Assembly (NCBI RefSeq): GCF_001483755.1
Contig: NZ_LQBK01000004.1
Coordinates: 413,889-477,888, forward strand
Direction: 5' to 3'
From: Kocuria rosea subsp. polaris
GTDB taxonomy: Bacteria; Actinomycetota; Actinomycetes; Actinomycetales; Micrococcaceae
Length of the DNA stretch: 64,000 nucleotides
In this document: one piece after another, positions 33,835 to 40,627 of the stretch
How the letters are laid out: each line of letters begins with the position of its first letter
How positions within the stretch are numbered: position 1 is the stretch's first letter
Notes under the pieces: model-generated
Databases searched by the model: none
Told to the model about the DNA's origin: nothing
The model's input: the letters and a program-made list of their open reading frames with translations, nothing else
Program-made: the position numbers and the translations under genes

Positions 33835-34482
33835 TCAAGAGCGCCGGACGGCCCCCGCCCCCGGGTCCACGAGGTCCAGGCCCGGTCCCTCGAGCCGGTC
33901 GAGCGCCGCCGTCCGTCCGGTCAGCAGCAGGAGCAGGGCTTCCATGGTCCCGCGGACCTCGGGGCCGCTGCCCGCGCGCCAGTCGACGTCGGTCGCGGTG
34001 AGCGTCACCCCGCGCAGCCGCCGGCGGGCCCGGAACAGGAAGGAGATCGACCACACCCGGTCGGCGGCCGTGCGGGCGGCCTCCGGGGGCATGGCGTGGT
34101 GCCGCCCCAGGGGCAGGGCGATGTCCTGGGTGTGGACCAGGACGTCGAGGAGCGGATCCCGCACCCCCGTGCCCGGGGGACGGCGCCTCGACCCGTCCAG
34201 GCGGCGGTAGTCCGCGACGATCTCCTCGACCGGCCGGCGGCCGCGGCGCCGGGCGTCCAGGAACACCGCGCGGTCGTAGTTCCCCCGGCCGCGCCACAGG
34301 GCGACGGCGAGATCGGCCACCCCGAACTGCGGCGAGGAGATGACGTGGGCCGCCACGTCCCGCACGGCCCATCCCGGGCACAGGGTGGGGTGGTCCCACT
34401 CCTCGGGACCGAGCGTCCCGAGGAGGTCGGCGAGCGCGGACCGCTCCCGGTGGACGGCGTCCCAGATGGCGGTGCGGTCCAT
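33835..34482 (-). CDS. Maleylpyruvate-isomerase-like (mycothiol-dependent) DinB protein
   Basis: A 215-residue protein of the TIGR03083 / mycothiol-dependent maleylpyruvate isomerase group (DinB fold). Hallmarks are HPTLCPGWAVRDVAAHV near the N-terminus and the later DVLVHTQDIALPLGR, giving the three metal histidines. Mycothiol is the thiol of actinobacteria, which fits the inferred lineage. The exact reaction is unknown. GGGAG precedes the ATG at 34482. It diverges from a MarR gene with a palindrome in between, so it is the likely target of that regulator. Confidence 0.85.
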   Translation of the reverse strand: MDRTAIWDAVHRERSALADLLGTLGPEEWDHPTLCPGWAVRDVAAHVISSPQFGVADLAVALWRGRGNYDRAVFLDARRRGRRPVEEIVADYRRLDGSRRRPPGTGVRDPLLDVLVHTQDIALPLGRHHAMPPEAARTAADRVWSISFLFRARRRLRGVTLTATDVDWRAGSGPEVRGTMEALLLLLTGRTAALDRLEGPGLDLVDPGAGAVRRS

Positions 34483-34500
34483 GGTAGTCTCCCCACAATG

Positions 34501-34515
34501 GTCAGGTTTACTGAC
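34501..34515. promoter_or_regulatory. Candidate MarR operator
   Basis: GTCAG-GTTTA-CTGAC is a perfect inverted repeat with a five-base spacer, located between the divergent DinB-type gene (start 34482) and the MarR gene (start near 34558). Position and form suit a MarR-family dimer. Confidence 0.6.
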
Positions 34516-34557
34516 TTAATTCTCCGGCGGGATCCGCCACGGTGTCAAGGGGTGGGA

Positions 34558-35001
34558 GTGCGCGAGGACGAGGGGACGAACACGGGGCTGCTGCTGTACT
34601 GCCCGTACCGGGCCATGGAGATCCGGGTGGTGGAGGCCCTGCATGCCGCCGGCTTCGCGGACCTCTCCTACGCGCAGGCGCGGATCTTCCAGCGGATCGG
34701 CCCCGACGGCACCCGCACGGTGCAGCTCGCGGAGCAGGCCCGCGTCACCAAGCAGACGGCCAGCCTGCTGGTGCAGGCCCTGGAGGAGGAGGGGTACGTG
34801 GAGCGGCAGCCCGATCCCGCCGACGCCCGGGCCCGGCTCGTGACCATCGCCGAGCGCGGCCGGGCCGCCCAGGCGGTCGCGGCGGGCGTGGTCGCCGAGG
34901 TGGAGGAGCAGTGGCGGCGCCGGCTCGGGTCCCGCCGCTATGCCGCGCTGCGGCGGGCGCTCGCCGAGCTGCACGAGGAGGGGCCCGCCCCGACCGCCTG
35001 A
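34558..35001 (+). CDS. MarR-family transcriptional regulator
   Basis: A 147-residue winged-helix regulator. Residues 20-50 form the first helices (YCPYRAMEIRVVEALHAAG). The recognition helix region is VQLAEQARVTKQTASLLVQALE, and the wing is VERQPDPADARARLVTIAERG. The start is taken as GTG 34558 (AAGGGG upstream); GTG 34552 and ATG 34498 are in frame, but the latter would place the palindrome inside the gene. It probably controls itself and the divergent DinB-type gene. The inducer is unknown. Confidence 0.88.
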   Translation: MREDEGTNTGLLLYCPYRAMEIRVVEALHAAGFADLSYAQARIFQRIGPDGTRTVQLAEQARVTKQTASLLVQALEEEGYVERQPDPADARARLVTIAERGRAAQAVAAGVVAEVEEQWRRRLGSRRYAALRRALAELHEEGPAPTA

Positions 35002-35012
35002 CCTGCGGAGCA

Positions 35013-35042
35013 CGGCCGGCCGCACGCTTCGGTGGCCGGCCG
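35013..35042 (+). terminator. Candidate terminator after the MarR gene
   Basis: CGGCCGGCC (35013-35021) pairs perfectly with GGCCGGCCG (35034-35042) across a 12-base loop, 12 bases after the MarR stop. No T-tract follows. Confidence 0.45.
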
Positions 35043-35115
35043 GGCGCGCGGGGGCCCGGGCCTGCCGCGGCGGTCGCCCGGTGGCGGGCCGCCGCCGGCA
35101 CGCCACAATGGGAGC

Positions 35116-36135
35116 ATGACCGACACCGCCGCCGCCCCGGAGCAGCCCCGGACCTGCCGCGCCTACTGGACCGTGGAGCCCGGCCGGGGGGAGCTGCGCA
35201 CCGCGGAGCTGCCCGCCCCGGGGCCGGAGGACGTGCTGGTGCGGGCGCTGCGCTCCGGGATCAGCCGCGGCACCGAGTCGCTGGTCCACCGCGGTCTGGT
35301 CCCGGCGCGGGTGCACGAGCGGATGCGCGCCCCGTTCCAGGAGGGGGACTTCCCGGGCCCGGTGAAGTACGGCTACCTGTCCGTGGGCGTCGTGGAGCAG
35401 GGGCCGGAGGACCTGGTGGGCCGGCGGGTCTTCGGCCTGCACCCGCACCAGGACCGCTACGTGCTCCCGGCCTCCGCCGTGACCCCCGTGCCCGACGACG
35501 TGCCCTCCGACCGCGCCGTGCTCGCCGGCTCCGTGGAGACGGCCGTCAACGCCCTCTGGGAGGCCGCGCCCCGCCTCGGGGACCGCGTGGCCGTGGTCGG
35601 CGCCGGGATGATCGGCGCGTGCACGGCCGCGCTGCTGGCCCGCTTCCCGCTCGCCCGGCTGCAGCTCGTGGACCCGCAGCCGTCCCGCGGGGAGCTCGCG
35701 GCACGGCTCGGCGTGGAGCACGTGCTGCCGGAGGACGCCGCGGGGGAGTGCGACGTCGTGGTGCACGCCTCCTCCACCGCCGCCGGCCTGGCGCGGGGGC
35801 TCGAGCTGCTCGGCGACGAGGGCGAGCTGATCGAGCTGTCCTGGTACGGCGACGAGGACCCGGCCGTCCCGCTCGGCGCGGACTTCCACGCCCGGCGGCT
35901 GCAGATCCGCGCCAGCCAGGTGGGCGCCGTCGCCCCCGCGCGCCGGGCCCGCCGCACGACCGCCGACCGGCTCGCCACCGCGCTGGACGCGCTGCGGGAC
36001 CCTCGCTTCGACGCCCTGCTCTCCGGGAGCTCCGCCTTCGTGGAGCTGCCGGCCACCATGGCGCGGCTCGCCGCCGGAGCCCCGGACGTGCTGTGCCACG
36101 TGGTGGACTACGACCGACCCGCCCCGCCGACTTGA
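35116..36135 (+). CDS. Zinc-type MDR alcohol-dehydrogenase-like protein
   Basis: A 339-residue medium-chain dehydrogenase/reductase homologue. The N-terminal GroES-like domain includes ALRSGISRGTESLVHRG and GRRVFGLHPHQDRYVLP. The nucleotide-binding domain has VAVVGAGMIGACTAALLARF followed by LQLVDPQPSR. The catalytic-zinc Cys/His pattern and the four-Cys structural zinc site of true alcohol dehydrogenases are missing, so it may reduce or isomerise rather than act as a classical zinc ADH. It leads a run with PTPS-like, glycosyltransferase and methyltransferase genes. The start at 35116 has only GGGAG close by. Confidence 0.87.
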   Translation: MTDTAAAPEQPRTCRAYWTVEPGRGELRTAELPAPGPEDVLVRALRSGISRGTESLVHRGLVPARVHERMRAPFQEGDFPGPVKYGYLSVGVVEQGPEDLVGRRVFGLHPHQDRYVLPASAVTPVPDDVPSDRAVLAGSVETAVNALWEAAPRLGDRVAVVGAGMIGACTAALLARFPLARLQLVDPQPSRGELAARLGVEHVLPEDAAGECDVVVHASSTAAGLARGLELLGDEGELIELSWYGDEDPAVPLGADFHARRLQIRASQVGAVAPARRARRTTADRLATALDALRDPRFDALLSGSSAFVELPATMARLAAGAPDVLCHVVDYDRPAPPT

Positions 36136-36143
36136 GGAGCCCC

Positions 36144-36563
36144 GTGTTCACCCTGACCGTCCGAGACCACATGATGATCGCCCACAGCCTGCCGGACCCC
36201 TTCTTCGGCCCCGCCCAGAACCTGCACGGGGCCACCTACGAGGTGGAGGCCACCTGGTCCCGGCCGGTCCTCGACGAGCACGGGGTGGTCATGGACATCG
36301 GCCTGGCCGGCGACCTGCTCACGGGCGTGCTCGACGGGCTGCGCTACCGCAACCTCGACGAGCACCCGGACCTCGCGGGCCGGCTGACCACCACCGAGGT
36401 GCTCGCCCAGTACGTGGCCGAGCGGCTCGCGGCGGGCGCGGCGTCCGTCGAGGGGCTCGAGCGGCTGGCCGTGACCCTGCGGGAGAACCCCGACGCCTGG
36501 GCCTCCTACACCCTCGAGCTGCCCGTGCTGAGCGAGCGCGGCGGGCCCGTCCCGGCCCGGTGA
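36144..36563 (+). CDS. Divergent 6-pyruvoyl-tetrahydropterin-synthase-like protein
   Basis: A 139-residue T-fold protein of the PTPS/QueD family. The family marks are RDHMMIAHSL (zinc His H14), NLHGATYEVEATW and VVMDIGLAG. In true QueD/PTPS the second motif is HGH with a Cys four residues before it. Here it is H28-G-A30 with Ala at position 24, so one zinc ligand and the catalytic Cys are replaced. It may therefore catalyse a different reaction or bind a pterin-like compound. The GTG at 36144 follows GAGGAG. The stop overlaps the glycosyltransferase start by four bases. Confidence 0.85.
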   Translation: MFTLTVRDHMMIAHSLPDPFFGPAQNLHGATYEVEATWSRPVLDEHGVVMDIGLAGDLLTGVLDGLRYRNLDEHPDLAGRLTTTEVLAQYVAERLAAGAASVEGLERLAVTLRENPDAWASYTLELPVLSERGGPVPAR

Positions 36564-37813
36564 GCACGGTGCGGGCGGGCCTCGACGTGGTGGTGCCCGA
36601 CGACGGCGGACGGCCCACCGGGGGATCGCTCTACGACCGCCGGCTCGTGGCGGCACTGGGCGCCCTGGGCCGCCCGGCCCGCCTCGTGCCGGTCGCGGGG
36701 GACTGGCCCGCCCCGGACGGCGCCGCCCGGTCGCGGCTGCGGCGGGCCCTGGGCGGCCCGTCCCCCGGGCGGGCGGTCGTCCTCGACGGCCTCGTGGGGT
36801 GCGCCGCCCCGGAGACGGTCGAGGACGCCGTGCGCTCCGGCGTGCCCGTGCACCTGCTCGTGCACCTCCCCCTGCCCGCCGAGACGGGGCTGGACCCCGC
36901 GGCCGCCGCGGAGCTCGCCCGGCGGGAGGCCGCCGCCCTCGCCGCGGCCACCGGGGTGCTGGTGCCCAGTGCCTGGGCGGCCCGGGACCTCGGCCGCCGC
37001 TACGGCGCCGCAGGCGTCGCCGTGGCGGAGCCGGGGGCCGAGCGCGGACCGGTGGCCGCGGGATCCTCCCCGCCGCGACTGCTCTGCCTCGCGTCCCTGA
37101 CCCCGCGCAAGAACCAGCGCCTCCTGCTGCGGGCCCTCGCGCCGCTGGCCGGCCTCGACTGGACCCTCGACCTCGTGGGCCCGGAGGGCGACCCCCGCCA
37201 CGTCCACGAGCTGGACGCCGCGGCCCGGCAGCTCCCCGACCCGGGACGCGTGCGCCGCCACGGTCCCCTCCGGGGTGCCGCGCTGGCCCGGCAGTGGGCG
37301 CGCACGGACCTGCTGCTGCTGCCCTCCACGGCCGAGACCTACGGCATGGTCGTCACCGAGGCGCTCGCCCACGGCGTGCCCGCGGTGGTCGCGGCCGGCA
37401 CCGGCGCGGTCGAGGCCCTCGACGGCGCGCCGCCGCACCGGCCCGCCGGCGGCGCCGGGCCCACCACCGCGCCCGCCGCCGGGGCCCGGGCCGGCGCCGC
37501 CCTCGACCCCGCCGACCCGTCCGCCTGGACCGAGGTGCTGCGGGACTGGCTGACCGACCCCGCCCTGCGCAGGCAGTGGCGGGCCGCGGCGCTGGCCCGC
37601 CGCGAGCGCCTGCGCCGCTGGGAGGACACCGCCCGCGACGTCCTCGCCGCGATCGCCCGGCCGCCCGATCCGTCGGAGCCCCCGGGCACGACACCGGCGA
37701 CGAGCACGCCGCCGCCGATGACCACCACTGCCGATGACCACGTCAGCACCGCCGCCACCGGCTGCGACGCCGACCACGACACCACCACCGAGCGCACCAG
37801 GAGACCGAGATGA
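36560..37813 (+). CDS. GT4-like glycosyltransferase
   Basis: A 417-residue GT-B fold glycosyltransferase. The donor-binding half shows LLCLASLTPRKNQRLLLRALAPL and the EX7E-type motif region STAETYGMVVTEALAHGVPAV. The acceptor half begins VRAGLDVVVPDDGGRPTGGSLYDRRLV. The last 50 residues are Thr/Pro/Asp-rich and probably disordered. Donor sugar and acceptor are unknown. The GTG start overlaps the preceding stop (GTGA), and its own stop overlaps the methyltransferase start (ATGA), so the three genes are translationally coupled. Confidence 0.88.
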   Translation: MSTVRAGLDVVVPDDGGRPTGGSLYDRRLVAALGALGRPARLVPVAGDWPAPDGAARSRLRRALGGPSPGRAVVLDGLVGCAAPETVEDAVRSGVPVHLLVHLPLPAETGLDPAAAAELARREAAALAAATGVLVPSAWAARDLGRRYGAAGVAVAEPGAERGPVAAGSSPPRLLCLASLTPRKNQRLLLRALAPLAGLDWTLDLVGPEGDPRHVHELDAAARQLPDPGRVRRHGPLRGAALARQWARTDLLLLPSTAETYGMVVTEALAHGVPAVVAAGTGAVEALDGAPPHRPAGGAGPTTAPAAGARAGAALDPADPSAWTEVLRDWLTDPALRRQWRAAALARRERLRRWEDTARDVLAAIARPPDPSEPPGTTPATSTPPPMTTTADDHVSTAATGCDADHDTTTERTRRPR

Positions 37814-38676
37814 CGAACCACTCCGCCCCCGACCGTCCCGTCGCCGGCGACTGGCTGGCCCTGCGCGAGCCCGCCGACGCCGCCGCCCGCGAGGACTCGC
37901 TGCCCCTGATCGCCCGGCTCGTCCGGCACTGGGAGGAGCGCCCGCCGTCCGGCACCGACACCGCCCCGGGCACGGAGCCCGTCGTCGTCGTGGACCTCGG
38001 CGCCGGGACGGGCGCGAACCGGGCCTGGCTGGCCCGGCACCTGCCCGGTCCCCAGCGCTGGATCCTGCTCGACCACGACCGCGGGCTGCTCGAGCAGGCC
38101 GTGGCCGCCGCCCGGGCCGAGGGGACCGACGTCGTGCCCGTCCTCGCCGGGGTCGAGGAGCTCGGCCGGGTCCTCGCGGAGCACCCGGCGGACCGCCGGC
38201 TGGTCACGTGCTCCGCGCTGCTCGACCTGCTCACCCGGGAGCAGATCCGGGAGCTGGCCCGCGTGCTGGCCGCGGAGGGCGTCCCGGCGCTCCTCGCCCT
38301 GACCGTCGACGGCGAGGTCCTGCTCGACCCCCCGCACCACCTGGACCCCTCGGTGCTGGGCGCCTTCGAGGACCACCAGCACCGCGGTGAGCTCGCCGGC
38401 ACCGACGCCGTGCGGCTGGCCGCGGAGGCCCTGCAGGAGCACGGGATGGCCGTGGACGTGACGCCCACGCCCTGGTGGATCTCCGACCAGGCGTGGGCCC
38501 GGCCCCTCCTGGAGCGGTTCCTCGCCGACCGGGCGGACGCCGCCGTGGAGCACCGCCCGGACCTCACGGCCGAGGCCCACGCCTGGCTGCGGACCCGCCT
38601 GGTGGACTGCGCCCGCGGCCGGCTGCGGGCCACGGTGGGGCACGCGGACGTGCTCGGCCTGCCGCCCGTCAGCTGA
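37810..38676 (+). CDS. Class I SAM-dependent methyltransferase
   Basis: A 288-residue methyltransferase. Motif I is VVVVDLGAGTGANRAWLARHL and the acidic end of strand two is RWILLDHDRGLLEQA. Residues 125-165 carry the strand-four region (DRRLVTCSALLDLLTREQIREL). The acceptor is unknown, but tight coupling to the glycosyltransferase suggests both act on one product. Its 3' end overlaps the convergent CDP-alcohol phosphotransferase by eight bases. Confidence 0.87.
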   Translation: MTNHSAPDRPVAGDWLALREPADAAAREDSLPLIARLVRHWEERPPSGTDTAPGTEPVVVVDLGAGTGANRAWLARHLPGPQRWILLDHDRGLLEQAVAAARAEGTDVVPVLAGVEELGRVLAEHPADRRLVTCSALLDLLTREQIRELARVLAAEGVPALLALTVDGEVLLDPPHHLDPSVLGAFEDHQHRGELAGTDAVRLAAEALQEHGMAVDVTPTPWWISDQAWARPLLERFLADRADAAVEHRPDLTAEAHAWLRTRLVDCARGRLRATVGHADVLGLPPVS

Positions 38677-39436
38677 GCCCGCGCCCCGACCGCTCCAGCC
38701 ACCGGACGTCCCGGCCGAAGGACACCAGCAGCAGGACCAGCGCGACGGCGACGGCGGTGACGGCCAGCGGCAGCGGGATGAGCGGGACCAGCGCCCCGAG
38801 CAGGACCCCGCCCTGGATCCCCGCCACGACCCGCCGGTACGAGGAGAAGGGCAGCCCGCGGCGCCACGCGGGACGCACCCGCAGGCCGAGCAGGAACAGG
38901 TAGCGCATGGCGCCGATCAGCACCACCCACCCGGCCCCGGGCAGCCCGAGCCGGGCGGCGACGGCCACGGAGAGGACGAGCAGCAGCGCGGCGTCGACCT
39001 CCTGGTCGAGCCGCGCGCCGGCGTGCGTGGCGGTGCCGGTGCGGCGGGCGACCCACCCGTCGACGCCGTCGAGCAGCCAGGCGGGCAGCGCGACGGCGAA
39101 CACGGCCCAGCACCAGGCCTCGGCGGGGCGGCCCGCGTCCTGGCCCAGCACGGGCGCCAGGCCCACGGGCAGCAGTGCGGCGGCCAGCGCGACGAGCACC
39201 GAGCGGCCCACGGTGACCCGGTCGGCGGGGCCGTAGGGCTCACCGCGGCGGCGCACGGTGCTGCGCACCACCGCGCCGAGCACGCCGAGACCCAGCGCCC
39301 CCGAGGCCAGCAGCACGGGGAGCTCCGCGTCCGACAGCACGGGGAGCACCGCGAGCGCGCCGCCCAGCACCAGGAACGCCAGCACACCGTCCCGGCGCGC
39401 CGAGGGGCGGGAACCGGTGGATCGGGCCAGGGCCAT
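38669..39436 (-). CDS. CDP-alcohol phosphatidyltransferase-family membrane protein
   Basis: A 255-residue membrane enzyme with about six to seven hydrophobic segments. The family motif is clear: LLDGVDGWVARRTGTATHAG followed by ARLDQEVDAAL, which provides the metal-binding Asp residues. Such enzymes join a CDP-activated lipid or polyol phosphate to an alcohol acceptor. The ATG at 39436 is preferred because GGAAGG lies seven bases upstream; the in-frame ATG at 39466 has no such site. It is convergent with the methyltransferase and divergent from the UPF0104 gene. Confidence 0.88.
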   Translation of the reverse strand: MALARSTGSRPSARRDGVLAFLVLGGALAVLPVLSDAELPVLLASGALGLGVLGAVVRSTVRRRGEPYGPADRVTVGRSVLVALAAALLPVGLAPVLGQDAGRPAEAWCWAVFAVALPAWLLDGVDGWVARRTGTATHAGARLDQEVDAALLLVLSVAVAARLGLPGAGWVVLIGAMRYLFLLGLRVRPAWRRGLPFSSYRRVVAGIQGGVLLGALVPLIPLPLAVTAVAVALVLLLVSFGRDVRWLERSGRGLS

Positions 39437-39517
39437 GCGGTCGCCTTCCGCGTCGGGGGTCTTCATCGTGGGCGGGCCCGGCCCGCCGCGTCAATCCGGG
39501 CGACGACGGGCGGTGGC

Positions 39518-39523
39518 TAGACT
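39518..39523 (+). promoter_or_regulatory. Likely -10 element of a leaderless promoter
   Basis: TAGACT ends seven bases before the ATG at 39530, so transcription would start at or next to the start codon. No Shine-Dalgarno sequence precedes that ATG, which fits a leaderless mRNA, common in actinobacteria. Confidence 0.45.
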
Positions 39524-39529
39524 GCGCCC

Positions 39530-40462
39530 ATGCCCGCCGAGACCCCGCCAGCCCCCACCCGGCGGCGGCCCGTTCTCCGTGCGCTGCTCGCCACCGGCCA
39601 GGCGGCGGCCGGGCTCCTGCTGCTCGCCCTGCTGTTCCGCGCCCTGGGCACGGACGCGGTGCGCAGCGCCGTCGGGATCCTGACTCCCGCCACGGTGCTG
39701 CTCGCCCTGGGGGCCGGACTCCTGGCCACGGCGGCCCAGGCCCAGCGCTGGCGGCTCGTGGCCCGCAGCCGGGGCATGCCGATCGGCACCCGGGAGGCGC
39801 TGGGCGAGTGCCTGGCGTCCGGGCTGGTGAACCTGCTGCTGCCCGGCGGCGTGACCGGGGACGCGGTGCGGGTGCTCCGCCGCCGCCGGCGCGGCGACAG
39901 CTGGCCCGGGGCCGGCGGGTCCGTGCTGGGCGAGCGGCTGGCCGGGACGTCCGTGCTCCTCGCGGCGGGCACCGTGCCCGCCCTGGCGGTCGGCGGCTGG
40001 CTCGCCGCGGCCCTCGGCCTCGGGGCGCTCGGCCTCGGGGCGGTCGCCTGGCGCTCGACGAGCGGTGCCCCGGCGCGCGACCGGGCGGGGGTGTGGGCGC
40101 TGTCCGTGCTCGCCTGGGCCTGCTACCAGGGGCTGTTCCTGCTGGCCGCCGTGCGCACCGCCCCGCAGGAGTCCCTGGCGAACCTGTGGGGGACCTCCGT
40201 GCTGGGCCTCGCGGGAATGTCCGTGCCCGTCGGGGTGGGCGGCTGGGGCCCGCGGGAGGGGATCACCACCCTGGCCGCCATGGCCCACGGACTGCCCGCC
40301 GAGACCGGCTTCGCGATCTCGATCGGCTACGGACTGCTCGCCCTGATCTCCGCGCTGCCGGGGGCTCTCGTGCTGCTCCGGTGGCTGGGCGCGGGATCTC
40401 CGCGTCCCCGCCGGGAGTCGCAGAGGGCCGCGAGCGCACGCCCGGACCGCGGCGCAGACTGA
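39530..40462 (+). CDS. UPF0104/AglD-type (LPG synthase TM-like) membrane protein
   Basis: A 310-residue polytopic membrane protein of the UPF0104 / lysylphosphatidylglycerol-synthase transmembrane family, with about eight membrane segments. The conserved patch is LASGLVNLLLPGGVTGDAVRVLRRRR, and later segments hold VPVGVGGWGPREGITTLAA. Members are linked to glycolipid transfer or flipping, but the stand-alone family lacks a firm reaction. It sits beside the CDP-alcohol phosphotransferase and near the glycosyltransferase set, consistent with a shared lipid or glycolipid product. Translation is probably leaderless. Confidence 0.85.
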   Translation: MPAETPPAPTRRRPVLRALLATGQAAAGLLLLALLFRALGTDAVRSAVGILTPATVLLALGAGLLATAAQAQRWRLVARSRGMPIGTREALGECLASGLVNLLLPGGVTGDAVRVLRRRRRGDSWPGAGGSVLGERLAGTSVLLAAGTVPALAVGGWLAAALGLGALGLGAVAWRSTSGAPARDRAGVWALSVLAWACYQGLFLLAAVRTAPQESLANLWGTSVLGLAGMSVPVGVGGWGPREGITTLAAMAHGLPAETGFAISIGYGLLALISALPGALVLLRWLGAGSPRPRRESQRAASARPDRGAD

Positions 40463-40519
40463 CCGTGGCGCGCCCCGCCGCGTGTCATGGGCGTCCGCAC
40501 GACGTCACAACTCGACGCA

Positions 40520-40571
40520 TTTGCATCATCCCCACCGTGTCATGCCATGAACTTGCGTTAACTGATGCAAA
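40520..40571. promoter_or_regulatory. Spaced inverted repeat upstream of the coiled-coil gene
   Basis: TTTGCATCA (40520-40528) and TGATGCAAA (40563-40571) are perfect 9-bp inverted copies 34 bases apart, in the 165-bp AT-enriched region before the ATG at 40628. They could bind a dimeric regulator or form a leader stem. CGTGTCATG also occurs twice in this stretch (near 40481 and 40536). Confidence 0.35.
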
Positions 40572-40627
40572 CTCCAGGTGGGGTCCACCCGTGGGGGGCG
40601 GACCGATCGACTCTGGGGGGACCAGAC

